From contig NZ_JAIWPR010000030.1 of the NCBI RefSeq assembly GCF_021191635.1, positions 1-64,000 of the forward strand: a stretch of DNA of 64,000 nt, read 5' to 3'. Of this stretch, positions 16,494 to 25,689 are shown piece after piece; the first letter of the stretch is position 1, and each line of letters opens with the position of its first letter. This DNA is from Alterluteimonas quercicellularis. GTDB taxonomy: Bacteria; Pseudomonadota; Gammaproteobacteria; Xanthomonadales; Xanthomonadaceae. Made by a program: the position numbers and the translations under genes. Below the pieces are notes generated by a model. The model saw only the letters and a program-made list of their open reading frames with translations, had not been told where the DNA came from and made no database searches.

Positions 16494-18256
16494 CGGCCGC
16501 CGATGCCGCCGCCCCCGCCGCCGCCGCCGGAGAATCCGCCGCCGCCGAAGCCGCCGCCGCCCGAGCCGCGGAATCCCGAGTTGCTGCCGGGCGCCGGCGG
16601 CGGGATCGAGGCGGCGGCGATCTGCGATTTCAGCGCCGGGCCCAGCGCCTGCGCCAGCCCGCCGGGGCCGGAGACCGGCGGCCCGTGGTACCACGGCATC
16701 GCGGCCACGGCTTCCGCCGCGGCCGCCGCGCCGACGGCCGAGGTGAATCGCGCCGTCCAGGCGTCCTCGACCTCCAGCGCGACCGCCCACGGCAGCAGGC
16801 GCTCGAAGCGCGCCGCGTCCAGCGGCGGCTCGCCGTCCGCGCCGGGGCCGGCCAGGCGCTCCAGGTCCGGGCGCTCGGCGACCTCCAGGTAGCGCTGGAA
16901 GCCGTCGAGCGCATCCAGCACGCGCCGCCCTGCGGGCGTCGGTGCGCCGGCCACCATCGCGAAGCCGATCACCACCGCCAGCATCGCCGCCGCGAACGGC
17001 AACAGCCAGAGCAGTGCGCCGCCGTTCGCCGCGCCGATGCCCCACGCGGCGAGGCCGGCGACCAGCGCGATGGCGGCGGCGATCGCGATGCTGCCGCCGT
17101 TGCGCCGGAACAGCCCGCCGTAGGCAGCGTCCAGCGCCTTGCGGTGGCGCGCGATCGCCTCCTGGATGCGCTCGGCCTGCTCGTTGTCCAGCTCCAGCGG
17201 GCCCTCGTCCAGCAGGCCGTCGAGCAGTGCGCGCTGCGGCGCGGTCGAGGCCTCGCCGCGGCCTGCGGTCACGCGCCAGCGCTCGGTCTTGCCGCTGTCC
17301 TCGCGATGGATCTCCACCGCGCCGTCGACGGCGCTGGCCAGCAGGTCGGCGGAGAAGGCGCCCATGTCCTGGCCCATGCGCCGCAGGTAGCGCGCGCTGC
17401 CGGGCGAATGGCCCGCGGGCGGCTCGTAGCGCACCACCAGGGTGCCCGCGGGCGGGTCGCGGCCCACCTGCCGCCAGCGCGCGTAGCAGTAGGCCGCGAG
17501 CGCCAGCAGCCCCAGCAGCGCCACCAGCAGGTGCAGGTTGTCGCGCAGCAGCCAGCCGGCGCGGCGCGCCAGGCCGGGCTCGGCGACGATGCCCTTGGGG
17601 AAGCCCAGCACCAGCGTCAGGCCCTCGCCGCCCGGCAGCGGGCGCTCGAGCGTCCAGCGCGCCGTGCCGGGGGCCACGACCTCGGCGCGCGCGTGCGCGT
17701 TGCCGGCGGCGCCGTAGGGGCCGGTGTACGTCGCCAGCCGCAGGTCCCCGGCCGGCACCGGCGCCGGCAGCGACACTTCGATCCGGCCGGCTTCCACCGG
17801 GAAGCTGCGGCCGAGCGGGATCGCGTTCCAGTACAGCTCGTCGTGTTCGTCGAAGAAGCCGAGCTGGCGGTCGGTGCGGTAGCGCAGCGTGTAGGTGATG
17901 TCGGCCGGCACCGGCAGCAGGGCGTCGCCGCCGGTGGCCAGCACCACGCTGTCGCCGGCGCGCTCGGTGAACCAGGGCTCGGGACGGCCGTCGCGCAGCA
18001 CCTCCAGCACCTCGAACGCGACCACCACGCGGTGGCCGTGGCGGTCGCGGTAGCGCACCGGGAACTCGCGCACGATGCCGCGGCGGATCTCCATGCCCTC
18101 GGCGCGCACGCGCAGCGTCTCCACCACGTCCATGCCGCCATCGGCGCGGATCGCGACGGCGCCGTCGAAGTCGAGGATGCGCTCCTGCGCGGCGGCCGGC
18201 GCGGCGAGGGCGGCCAGCGCCAGCAGCGCGCAGGCGGCCAGCGTGCGCGCGCTCAA
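16490..18256 (-). CDS. DUF2207 domain membrane protein
   Basis: 588 aa if translation starts at the TTG (18256) that overlaps the lemA stop as TTGA. This is the only start that directly precedes the signal peptide (ARTLAACALLALAALAAPAAA). The N-terminal ~250 residues are the extracytoplasmic DUF2207 domain (RILDFDGAVAIRADGGMDVVETLRV, YWNAIPLGRSFPVEAG). Membrane helices lie near residues 245-265 and 400-450, with a cytoplasmic segment between. The C-terminus is a Gly/Ser-rich tail (GGGGFGGGGFSGGGGGG), normal for this family. LemA-DUF2207 gene pairs are common and suggest a shared envelope role of unknown mechanism. Its TAG stop lies in a degenerate REP arm. Confidence 0.85.
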   Translation of the reverse strand: MSARTLAACALLALAALAAPAAAQERILDFDGAVAIRADGGMDVVETLRVRAEGMEIRRGIVREFPVRYRDRHGHRVVVAFEVLEVLRDGRPEPWFTERAGDSVVLATGGDALLPVPADITYTLRYRTDRQLGFFDEHDELYWNAIPLGRSFPVEAGRIEVSLPAPVPAGDLRLATYTGPYGAAGNAHARAEVVAPGTARWTLERPLPGGEGLTLVLGFPKGIVAEPGLARRAGWLLRDNLHLLVALLGLLALAAYCYARWRQVGRDPPAGTLVVRYEPPAGHSPGSARYLRRMGQDMGAFSADLLASAVDGAVEIHREDSGKTERWRVTAGRGEASTAPQRALLDGLLDEGPLELDNEQAERIQEAIARHRKALDAAYGGLFRRNGGSIAIAAAIALVAGLAAWGIGAANGGALLWLLPFAAAMLAVVIGFAMVAGAPTPAGRRVLDALDGFQRYLEVAERPDLERLAGPGADGEPPLDAARFERLLPWAVALEVEDAWTARFTSAVGAAAAAEAVAAMPWYHGPPVSGPGGLAQALGPALKSQIAAASIPPPAPGSNSGFRGSGGGGFGGGGFSGGGGGGGGIGGR

Positions 18257-18813
18257 GGCGCCAGCTCCACCGCCGGCGCCGGGCGCGCCTCGTCGCCGGC
18301 CTGGAAGAACTCGGCCTCGCGAAAGCCGGCCGCGCGCGCGACGATCACGTCGGGCACGCGCTGGACCGCGTCGTTGAGCTCGCGCACGGCGCCGTTGTAG
18401 AAGCGGCGCGCGAACTGCAGGTGTTCCTCCACGTCGACCAAGTCGGCCTGCAGGCGCGCGAAGTTCTCGCTGGCCTTCAGCTCGGGATAGGCCTCCTGCA
18501 GCACCAGCAGGCGCGACAGCGCCTGTTCCAGCGCCGATTCCGCCTCGCCCAGCGCCGCCGGCGCCCGCTGCGCCACGGCCCGCGCGCGCAGCTCGGTGAC
18601 CGCGTCGAGCACCGCGGCCTCGTGGGCGGCATAGCCGCGCACCGCGGCGACCAGATTCGGCACCAGGTCGTGGCGCCGGGCGAGCTGCACGTCGATGTCG
18701 GCCCAGGCCGTGCGCACCTGGTTGCGCAGCCGCACCAGCCGGTTGTAGGCGAACACCGCCCAGGCCAGCACGGCCAGCAGCAAGACCGATCCCACCACGA
18801 CGCTCATGCCCAT
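18253..18813 (-). CDS. lemA: LemA family protein
   Basis: 186 aa. One N-terminal membrane helix (residues ~5-25) is followed by the LemA helical bundle: YNRLVRLRNQVRTAWADIDVQLARRHDLVPNL, then ENFARLQADLVDVEEHLQFARRFYN, both diagnostic. The protein should be anchored in the inner membrane. It is the first gene of a two-gene unit with the DUF2207 gene. The TGA stop overlaps the downstream TTG start. ATG at 18813; an in-frame ATG two codons later is equally possible. Confidence 0.92.
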   Translation of the reverse strand: MGMSVVVGSVLLLAVLAWAVFAYNRLVRLRNQVRTAWADIDVQLARRHDLVPNLVAAVRGYAAHEAAVLDAVTELRARAVAQRAPAALGEAESALEQALSRLLVLQEAYPELKASENFARLQADLVDVEEHLQFARRFYNGAVRELNDAVQRVPDVIVARAAGFREAEFFQAGDEARPAPAVELAP

Positions 18814-18993
18814 GCGGCTCTCCTCGCGCGGCGGACATTAGAGCGCGTTATGCATGTCGAAGCACGCCCCCGCGCCCGGGTGCCGCGATGCGCCGTCGCG
18901 GCCCCGGGCGGAGCGGTCCGGCCTCGCGGCCGGCGGCGCAGGGTGCCCGCCACGCGTTCCGGCGTCCGCGCCGCGCGACGGGTGCGCATGGCC

Positions 18994-19662
18994 TCATTCG
19001 CGCCCGATGCGCCCGGCCTCGTCCAGCGCGCGCCGGTGGCGGCGCAGGGCGGGACCGGCGAAGAAGTCCCCCAGGCGCGCGCGCAGCGCGGCGCGGCGCG
19101 GGTCGCGCAGCCAGCGATGCAGTCCCCACGAGGCGAGCAGGGCGCAGGCGCCGAGGCCCAGCGACGGCCAGACCAGCCAGGGCGCGCGCGCGGCCAGGTC
19201 GACGCCGCGCAGGCCGGCCAGGAGCACCAGCAGCACCGGCGGCAGCACCCACCACGGCAGGCCGGCGATCATGCCGCTGGCCACGTAGGCGCGGCGCAGC
19301 GCGGCGGTCCTGTCGACGATCTCGGCCACCGGCGCGGCATAGTCGATGGCGCGCAGGCGCGACAGCACCAGGCCCGCCGCGGCGATGGTCGCCAGGCCGT
19401 AGAGGTGGACGCAGACGCCGGCGGCGATCGCCGCCGGGATCGCCGCGGCGCTGGCCCACAGCAGGGCGGCGAGCGCCACCATGCCGGCACCCACCAGTAT
19501 CTGCAGCGCCTGCCCCCAGGCCAGCGGCCGCAGGTGCCGCCGCGCGCGGTCGAGCCTGCGTTCCCTGAGCAGCCTCAGCTGCAGCGCGTCGTGGCGTTCG
19601 AGCTGCCGGCCCAGCGCCTGCCAGGCCTGTCGGAGTTCGTCGAGTTCCATGGTCGTGTCCAT
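18994..19662 (-). CDS. Membrane partner of ECF sigma factor (putative anti-sigma)
   Basis: 222 aa. An amphipathic N-terminus (ELDELRQAWQALGRQLERHDAL) is followed by four hydrophobic segments (about 50-72, 75-100, 135-155 and 160-180) and a basic C-terminal tail. It starts 3 bases after the sigma-factor stop, the usual position for an anti-sigma gene. It has no HxxxCxxC zinc-binding motif, so it is not a classical ZAS anti-sigma factor. The regulatory role is inferred from position. A second ATG four codons in (MELDELR) is possible. Confidence 0.6.
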   Translation of the reverse strand: MDTTMELDELRQAWQALGRQLERHDALQLRLLRERRLDRARRHLRPLAWGQALQILVGAGMVALAALLWASAAAIPAAIAAGVCVHLYGLATIAAAGLVLSRLRAIDYAAPVAEIVDRTAALRRAYVASGMIAGLPWWVLPPVLLVLLAGLRGVDLAARAPWLVWPSLGLGACALLASWGLHRWLRDPRRAALRARLGDFFAGPALRRHRRALDEAGRIGRE

Positions 19663-19665
19663 CGG

Positions 19666-20217
19666 TCAGTCGTGCTCGGGCGGGGCGGCGTCCTCGCGGA
19701 TGCGTCGCTTGAGGCGGTGGATGCGGGTGGTGACGTTGCTTTCGCTCAGGCCCAGCACGTCGGCGATCTCGCGCACGCTGCGCTCCTCCAGGTAGAGCAG
19801 CAGCAGCGCGCGGTCGAGCGACGGCTGCGCGGCGATCGCCCGGCGCAGCGCGTGCGCGCGCTGCCGGGTCTCGTGGTCGGCCGCGGCGCCGTCGGCGACG
19901 TCGTGCAGGCGCTCGTCGAAGGGCACCCAGCCGCCGTGCCGCCGGCGCCCGCGCGCGTGCGAGATCGCCACGTTCAGCGCGATACGGTACATCCAGGTCG
20001 GCACGCTGCTGCGCGTGACGTCGTAGGCGGGCCAGGCGCGCCACAGCTGCTCGGCGATCTCCTGCGCCAGGTCGTCGCGGTCGTGGCGGTCGCGCGCGTA
20101 GGCGCCGGCCACCTTGAGCACGATGCCGCGGTGCCGCTGCAGGAGGGCCTCGAACGCGCGCGCGTCGCCGCGGTCGGCGGGCGGGACGATCTCCATGGGG
20201 GCATCCGCGATGTGCAT
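19666..20217 (-). CDS. ECF-type RNA polymerase sigma factor
   Basis: 183 aa from ATG 20217; an upstream in-frame GTG (20253) would add 12 residues and MEIVPP (20196) is a shorter option. Region 2 contains RHDRDDLAQEIAEQLWRAWPAYD and WMYRIALNVAISHARG. Region 4 is SLDRALLLLYLEERSVREIADVLGLSESNVTTRIHRLKRRI. There is no extra C-terminal domain. It is co-transcribed with a four-helix membrane protein that may hold it inactive. The target promoters are unknown. Confidence 0.9.
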   Translation of the reverse strand: MHIADAPMEIVPPADRGDARAFEALLQRHRGIVLKVAGAYARDRHDRDDLAQEIAEQLWRAWPAYDVTRSSVPTWMYRIALNVAISHARGRRRHGGWVPFDERLHDVADGAAADHETRQRAHALRRAIAAQPSLDRALLLLYLEERSVREIADVLGLSESNVTTRIHRLKRRIREDAAPPEHD

Positions 20218-20287
20218 GCCCGGATGATTCGCCGCCGGGCGCGGGTTTGTCACACCGGGCGCGGCCGCCCGCGCGCGGGGCCGCGGA

Positions 20288-21250
20288 TCAGTCGTTCGGG
20301 CGCGGCTCGATCAGGTCGCGGGCCTCGCCGGTGGCGAGGTTCTCCGGGTGCAGCTGCGCCGGCGGCGCGCGGCGCCGTTCCAGCAGCGGGTGCGCCAGCA
20401 CCGCGGCCATGATGATCGCCACGCCGGCGTAGAAGGCCGGGGTCAGCTCGCGCTGCTCGCCCAGCAGCAGGATCGCCAGCGCGATCGCGTACACCGGCTC
20501 CAGGTTGATCGCCAGCTGCGCCGAGAACGCGCTCATGTGCCGCAGCGCTGCCAGCGACAGCGCGAACGGCAGCAGGGTGCAGCCGAAGGCCAGCAACAGC
20601 AGGTAGCCGGCGTCGCGCGCGCCGGGCGCGGCGAAGCCGCCGGCCAGCGACGGCGCGAGCAGGGCGACCAGCGGCCACAGCAGGGTCAGCGCGACCGTGC
20701 CGGCGCCGAGTTCGATGGCGGTGACCGTGAGCGGGTCGGCGCGGTCGACCAGGCGCTTGTTGAGCGAGCCGAACAGGGCGACGAACAGCGCCGACAGCGC
20801 GCCGACCGCGATCCCGGTGCGCATCTCCGCCGGCACCCCGCCCACCACCAGCGCGACGCCGGGCAGCACCGCCACCCCGAGCGCCAGCTCGCGCCAGGAG
20901 ATGCGGCGGCCGGACAGCCGGGGCTCGATCAGCGCCACGAACACCGTGGCCAGCGCCATGCACGTCGCCGCGACCGAGGCGTTGGCCAGCTTCACCGCGC
21001 CGTAGAAGGTCAGCCAGTGCAGCGCGACCAGTGCGCCGACCCCGGCGTAGGCCCAGCGCAGGCGGCGCGGCAGCGCGCGCAGGCCGCGCCAGATCCGCGG
21101 CAACAGCAGCAGCGCGCCGGCCACCAGCAGCATCCGCCACCACACCAGCGGCAGCGCCGGCAGGGTGATCAGCTTGCCCAGGATCGCGGTGAAGCCCCAC
21201 AGCAGCACGCAGGCGTGGATCTGCCAGTGGGCCTTGGCGGTCGGGGTCAT
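20288..21250 (-). CDS. EamA/DMT family transporter
   Basis: 320 aa with about ten hydrophobic segments, the normal EamA duplicated 5+5 layout. The first repeat opens with HWQIHACVLLWGFTAILGKL and contains ALHWLTFYGAVKLANASVAATC. The second contains AINLEPVYAIALAILLLGEQRELTPAFYAGVAII, a diagnostic repeat-2 motif. Such proteins usually export amino acids or metabolites; the substrate is unknown. Start is ATG at 21250 (minus). It is separate from the LysR gene upstream (57-base gap). Confidence 0.9.
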   Translation of the reverse strand: MTPTAKAHWQIHACVLLWGFTAILGKLITLPALPLVWWRMLLVAGALLLLPRIWRGLRALPRRLRWAYAGVGALVALHWLTFYGAVKLANASVAATCMALATVFVALIEPRLSGRRISWRELALGVAVLPGVALVVGGVPAEMRTGIAVGALSALFVALFGSLNKRLVDRADPLTVTAIELGAGTVALTLLWPLVALLAPSLAGGFAAPGARDAGYLLLLAFGCTLLPFALSLAALRHMSAFSAQLAINLEPVYAIALAILLLGEQRELTPAFYAGVAIIMAAVLAHPLLERRRAPPAQLHPENLATGEARDLIEPRPND

Positions 21251-21306
21251 GGTCGGGCGCGGCGCGGGGGCGCGCATTATCCACGACCGCGACGGTCGCG
21301 GGCATG

Positions 21307-22191
21307 TCAGCCCGGCGGCAGCGACAACAGCCAGTCGGCGACCCGGCGCGCGGCCGGGCGCGGGCGCCGGTGCGAGGGATAGACCACGTGGTAGGCGTAG
21401 CGGCCGGCGATGGCCGGGCCCGGCAGTCGCACCAGCCGCCCGTCCCCGAGCCAGGGGGTGACCACGTGCTCGCGCGCGAGCGCCACGCCCAGGCCCTGCG
21501 CGGCGGCTTCCAGCATGTCGGTGCTGTCGCTGAAGACGAAGCGCGGTGCGATGTCGGCCCCGCGCACGCCGTTGCCGCGCAGCCAGTCGTGCCAGCCCAG
21601 GTGCGACAGGTCGGCGACCAGCGGGAAGCGGGGGATGTCGCCGGGCCCGCGGATGTCCCCGATGCCCGGCAGCCGCGGCGAGGCGACCGGGAACAGCGCT
21701 TCCTCCAGCAGCAGGTGCGTGGTCAGTCCCGGCCAGTGGCCCGGGCCGAAGCGGATGCCCAGGTCGGGGCCGGCCTCGTCGAAGCGGGTGAGCGCGAAGC
21801 CGGTGTCCACGCGCAGGCGGATGTCCGGGTGCCGTGCGGCCAGGTCCGGCAGTCGGGGCACCAGCCAGGCGAAGGCGAAGGAGTGCAGGGTGGTCAGGTG
21901 CACCGTGTGGCGGTCGTCGAGCCCGGCGCGCAGGTCGCGCATCACCGCGTCGAGGTCGTTGATCGCGCCGCCCGCGGTATCGGCCAGGCGGCGGCCCTCC
22001 GCGGTCAGCGCGACGCCGCGCGCGTGGCGGCGGAACAGCGGCACGCCCAGCCGCGCCTCCAGCTTGCGCACGTGATGGCTGACCGCGCTCGGGGTCAGGT
22101 GCAGTTCCTCCGCCGCGTGGGCGAAGTTCTGGTGGCGCGCCGCCGATTCGAACGCGGCGAGCGCCGACAGCCAGTCCGAGCGAAGCGCCAT
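21307..22191 (-). CDS. LysR family regulator (GcvA-like)
   Basis: 294 aa. Winged-helix DNA-binding domain at residues ~8-68 (AFESAARHQNFAHAAEELHLTPSAVSHHVRKLEARLGVPLF), then a periplasmic-binding-like effector domain (VHLTTLHSFAFAWLVPRL ... DLGIRFGPGHWPGLTTHLLLEE) in the GcvA/AmpR style. It is divergent from the EamA gene at 22291 with 99 bases between, so that transporter is its most likely target. The second EamA gene, downstream on its own strand, may also be controlled. Effector unknown. Confidence 0.93.
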   Translation of the reverse strand: MALRSDWLSALAAFESAARHQNFAHAAEELHLTPSAVSHHVRKLEARLGVPLFRRHARGVALTAEGRRLADTAGGAINDLDAVMRDLRAGLDDRHTVHLTTLHSFAFAWLVPRLPDLAARHPDIRLRVDTGFALTRFDEAGPDLGIRFGPGHWPGLTTHLLLEEALFPVASPRLPGIGDIRGPGDIPRFPLVADLSHLGWHDWLRGNGVRGADIAPRFVFSDSTDMLEAAAQGLGVALAREHVVTPWLGDGRLVRLPGPAIAGRYAYHVVYPSHRRPRPAARRVADWLLSLPPG

Positions 22192-22290
22192 CCTGCCACG
22201 AGCCAGATTCGTGCCTGACCGCCAAACTACGCGCTTGCGGGCCGCGGCACCAGCGGCAGAATGGACGCTCCCCCAAGCGAGGCTCGTGCC

Positions 22291-23184
22291 ATGAACGCAT
22301 CCGTGCAGGCGGCCGCCCCGGCCGGCACCGGCCAGGAGCGCGGCGTGGCGCTGGAACTGGGCCTGCTGGGCGCCATCTGGGGCGCGTCCTTCCTCTTCAT
22401 GCGCGTGGCCGCCGACGACTTCGGCCCGGTGCCGCTGGTCGAGCTGCGCCTGGCGCTGGGATCGCTCGTCCTGCTGCCGTTCCTGTGGCGCGCCCGCGCC
22501 GCGTTCCCGCCGGCGCTGTGGCCGAAGCTGGCGCTGATCGGCGCGATCAACTCGGCGCTGCCCTTCGTGCTGTTCGCGTGGGCGGCGCAGCGCGCGCCGG
22601 CCGGCATCGGCGCCATCGCCAACGCGATGACGGTGCTGTTCACCGCGCTGGTGGGCGCGCTGTTCTTCGGCGAGCGGATCGGCACCCGCCGCGCGGCGGC
22701 GCTGCTGGCCGGGTTCGCGGGCGTGGTGGTGCTGGCCAGCGGCAAGGTGGCCGGCATGAGCGTGGGCGGCGCAGTGGCGGCGGGCGCGACCGCGTCGCTG
22801 CTCTACGGCGTCGGCATCAACCTGGTGCGCCGGCACCTGACCGGCCTGCCGCCGGCGGCGGTGGCCGCGGCGACGCTGGGCTGCGCCGCGCTGCTGCTGC
22901 TGCCGCTGGCCGTCGCCACGTGGCCGGCGCGGCCCGTGCCCGCACTGTCCTGGCTGTCGGCGGCGGCGCTGGGCGTGCTGTGCACGGGCATCGCCTTCGT
23001 CATGTACTACCGCCTGATCGCCCGCATCGGCGCCGGCCGCGCTTCCACCGTCACCTATCTGGTGCCGCTGTTCGGCGTCGGCTGGGCGTGGCTGCTGCTG
23101 GACGAGCCGCTGACCTGGTCGATGGCGCTGGCCGGCGCGCTGATCCTGGGCAGCGTGGCCTTCAGCCAGCGCGTGGCGCGCTGA
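22291..23184 (+). CDS. EamA/DMT family transporter
   Basis: 297 aa from ATG 22291, preferred because AGCGAGG precedes it; an earlier in-frame ATG (22261) would add ten polar residues. Ten hydrophobic segments; GLLGAIWGASFLFMRVAADDFGPVPLVELRLALG and YYRLIARIGAGRASTVTYLVPLFGVGWAWLLLDEPLT are typical of the family. It differs clearly from the EamA gene at 20288-21250. Divergent from a LysR regulator, which suggests effector-induced efflux. REP elements follow the stop. Confidence 0.9.
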   Translation: MNASVQAAAPAGTGQERGVALELGLLGAIWGASFLFMRVAADDFGPVPLVELRLALGSLVLLPFLWRARAAFPPALWPKLALIGAINSALPFVLFAWAAQRAPAGIGAIANAMTVLFTALVGALFFGERIGTRRAAALLAGFAGVVVLASGKVAGMSVGGAVAAGATASLLYGVGINLVRRHLTGLPPAAVAAATLGCAALLLLPLAVATWPARPVPALSWLSAAALGVLCTGIAFVMYYRLIARIGAGRASTVTYLVPLFGVGWAWLLLDEPLTWSMALAGALILGSVAFSQRVAR

Positions 23185-23247
23185 GGTCTGCAGGCGGGTT
23201 CGGGCACGGGGCGCTTCGCTTCGCGACCAGGGCGTGGGGAAAGCCCT

Positions 23248-23352
23248 GTCGCGCGCGAGCGCGCTCCTACAGGGGGTGTGGTGGTTCTGTAGGAGCGCGC
23301 TGGCGCGCGACCTGGGTCGCCGGGGGAAGCCCATCGAGCGAGCGCGCCGCTA
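23248..23352. repeat. REP pair plus a degenerate third arm
   Basis: Arms at 23248-23270 and 23289-23311 face away from each other. A third, degenerate arm at about 23330-23353 ends in CTAC, which on the minus strand is the GTAG containing the TAG stop (23350-23352) of the permease gene. Confidence 0.8.
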
Positions 23353-24648
23353 CAGAGGCTGGGTGGTCGGCTCCGGCGTCTCGGCGCGGCGGTGCGCGCG
23401 CGCGAGCGCGCCGCCGTTGAACGCCCAGCCCAGCGCGATGCCGGCGCCGACCAGCATCGCCAGCGCGGGCTGCTGGGCGATCGCGTCGATGCCCGCCTTG
23501 ACCCAGCCGCTGACCGCGTCGGCGCCGCGGTAGACCACGGTGTCGTTGAAGTTCTTGGCCTTGTACTTGGCCGCCGGCGCGACCACCGAATACAGCATCT
23601 CGCGGCCGGGCCGCACGAAGGCGTACTCGCCGGCGCGGCGCACCACCATCACCACCGCCAGCACGGCGAAGGTCGGGGCGAAGGCCAGCCACAGGAAGCC
23701 GGCGGCGGTGACCAGCGGCACCAGCACCAGCAGCACGCCCACGCCCAGCCGGCCGGCGATGCGGCCGGTGACGAACAGCTGAGCGAGGATCGACAGGGTC
23801 TGCACGACGGTGTCGATGAGGCCGAACACCCGGGTCTGGTCGGTGCGGTCGGGGTAGGCGGCCTCCACCAGGCGCGCCTGCTCGAAGTAGAGGAAGGTGC
23901 TGACGCTGGCCAGGAACAGCACGAACAGGGCGATGCCGAGCAGGTAGGGCGAGCGCAGCACCTCGGTGGCGCCGGCGAACGGGTGGCCGCCGAGTGGTTG
24001 TTGCCGCTGCCGCGCCTCGTCCGGGGCCAGCGGATGGCGCTCGCGCCAGCGCTGGATGGTCCAGGCCATCGCCGCCGAGGCCATCAGCAGGACCGCCGAC
24101 AGCAGGATCAGCCCGGCATGGCCGATCGGCCCGACCAGGAAGATCCCCGCCAGCGGGCCGACCAGGCCGCCCAGGCTCGCGCCGGCGGCCATCAGCGCGA
24201 ACAGGCGCTTGCCCTGCGCGGCGGAGAACACGTCGACCAGCACGCTCCACGCCACCGAGATCGCGATCAGGTTGAACACCGACAGCCAGATGTAGAACGT
24301 GCGCGCGATCCACACGTTGTCCGGCTGCACCAGGAAGCTGGCGCCGAAGACCAGCAGGTTGCTGGCGAAGAAGCCGTAGACCCAGTACAGGATGCGCCGG
24401 CGCTGCACGCGGCCGGCGATCCACCCGAACAGCGGCATCGCCGCCAGCGTGGCGAGGAAGGTGCCGGTGAACAGCCATTGCAGGTTGTCCACACCGCCGG
24501 CGATGCCCATCGTCTCGCGCACCGGCCGCAGCATGAAGTAGCCGGCGAAGAGCAGGAAGAACATCGCGAAGCCGGCGGCGACCGCGCCGGCTTCGTCCCG
24601 CCCGACGTCGAAGGCGGCGGCGATGCGGTCGAGCGGGCTGCGGGCCAT
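23350..24648 (-). CDS. MFS-type permease, ATP/ADP-translocase-like
   Basis: 432 aa with ~12 membrane segments. The opening FAMFFLLFAGYFMLRPVRETMGI and the MAAGASLGGLVGPLAG and YSVVAPAAKYKAKNFNDTVVYRGADAVSGW segments resemble the Npt1/NTT-like branch of the MFS. That branch is annotated as nucleotide exchangers in obligate intracellular bacteria but is of unknown substrate in free-living ones. It follows the aldo/keto reductase gene after 12 bases, so the pair is one transcript. The TAG stop lies in a REP-like sequence. The true substrate cannot be inferred. Confidence 0.75.
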   Translation of the reverse strand: MARSPLDRIAAAFDVGRDEAGAVAAGFAMFFLLFAGYFMLRPVRETMGIAGGVDNLQWLFTGTFLATLAAMPLFGWIAGRVQRRRILYWVYGFFASNLLVFGASFLVQPDNVWIARTFYIWLSVFNLIAISVAWSVLVDVFSAAQGKRLFALMAAGASLGGLVGPLAGIFLVGPIGHAGLILLSAVLLMASAAMAWTIQRWRERHPLAPDEARQRQQPLGGHPFAGATEVLRSPYLLGIALFVLFLASVSTFLYFEQARLVEAAYPDRTDQTRVFGLIDTVVQTLSILAQLFVTGRIAGRLGVGVLLVLVPLVTAAGFLWLAFAPTFAVLAVVMVVRRAGEYAFVRPGREMLYSVVAPAAKYKAKNFNDTVVYRGADAVSGWVKAGIDAIAQQPALAMLVGAGIALGWAFNGGALARAHRRAETPEPTTQPL

Positions 24649-24660
24649 CGGCGCCTCCGG

Positions 24661-25650
24661 TCAGCCGAACAGCGCGACCAGCTCGTCCTGCTGCGCCTGG
24701 CTCAGCAGCTCGCCGGTGCCGGCACGAAGGTTGTCGGCCTGGCGGTCGGGCTTGCCGGTGGCGGGGATCACCGCGGTCACCGCCGGGTGGCTGATCGCGA
24801 ACTTCAGGAACAGCTGCGCCCACGACGAGATGCCCAGTTCCGCCGCCCAGCCGGGCAGTTCCTTGCCCTGCACGGCGGCGAACAGCTTGCCGTCGTCGAA
24901 GACGCGGTTGATCAGCACCGCCACGCCCAGTTCCTGCGCGGCCGGCAGCAGCGAGCGCGCCGCCTGCGGCGCGTTGATCGAATAGTTGACCTGGATGAAG
25001 TCCGGCTTCTCCGCGCGCATCAGCCGCTCCAGCTCGGCATGCCCGCTCTCGACGTAGTGGGTCAGGCCGATGTACTTCGTCGCGCCCTGCTCCTTCAGCT
25101 CGCGCGCGTAGGGCAGCGCGATCTGCCAGGCGCGTAGGTTGTGGACCTGCAGCAGCTCGACGCGGTCGGTGCGCAGGCGGCGCTTGCTCTCCGCCCATTG
25201 CGCCTCGATCGCGGCGCGGTCGTCGGCGGCGATCTTGGTGGCCAGGAAGCAGCGGTCGCGCCAGCCGCCTTCGGCCAGCAGCGCGCCGAGCACCTCGTCG
25301 GCGTTGGAATAGTTGGGCGAGGTGTCGAACAGCGTGCCGCCGCCCTCGAAGAACACGCGGATGGTCTCCTTCAGCGTGTTGTACTCGGCCGAGCCCAGCG
25401 CGGTCTCGTAGCTGCCGGAGGTGCCGGCGCCGATCACCGGCACCTGCTCGCCGCTGGCGGGGATGGCGCGGGCGAGCAGCGCCCCGGCGGCGGGTGCGGC
25501 GGCCGGGGATGGCGCGGGCGCCGTGGGCGCAGCGCCCGCGGCGGGGGCGCCCGGTGCGGCGGTCTCGCGGCTGCAGGCCGCCAGCGGCGCGAGGGCGAGG
25601 CCGGCGGCGGCGAGGGAGGAGGTGGCGAGGAAATCGCGGCGCGTGCGCAT
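24661..25650 (-). CDS. Tat-signal aldo/keto reductase (putative lipoprotein)
   Basis: 329 aa from ATG 25650, which has GGAG upstream and opens with MRTRRDFLATSSLAAAGLAL, a twin-arginine signal. The signal is followed by LAPLAAC, a possible lipobox, and an Ala/Pro-rich linker to ~residue 60. The rest is an AKR barrel: Asp and Tyr in TLFDTSPNYSNAD, Lys in FLATKIAADD, His in LLQVHNL form the usual tetrad, and FIQVNYSINAPQA is the family beta-strand. AKRs use NADPH; Tat export of a folded, cofactor-loaded enzyme would explain the signal. Divergent from a LysR gene across 97 bases. Confidence 0.88.
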   Translation of the reverse strand: MRTRRDFLATSSLAAAGLALAPLAACSRETAAPGAPAAGAAPTAPAPSPAAAPAAGALLARAIPASGEQVPVIGAGTSGSYETALGSAEYNTLKETIRVFFEGGGTLFDTSPNYSNADEVLGALLAEGGWRDRCFLATKIAADDRAAIEAQWAESKRRLRTDRVELLQVHNLRAWQIALPYARELKEQGATKYIGLTHYVESGHAELERLMRAEKPDFIQVNYSINAPQAARSLLPAAQELGVAVLINRVFDDGKLFAAVQGKELPGWAAELGISSWAQLFLKFAISHPAVTAVIPATGKPDRQADNLRAGTGELLSQAQQDELVALFG

Positions 25651-25689
25651 GGGGACTGCTCCGGATCGGGGTCGTGGCCCGATGATATG

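Noticed and set aside
23350-24648. Horizontally acquired ATP/ADP translocase from an intracellular bacterium
   Set aside because: Base composition matches the neighbours and similar MFS-branch proteins occur in free-living Xanthomonadaceae.
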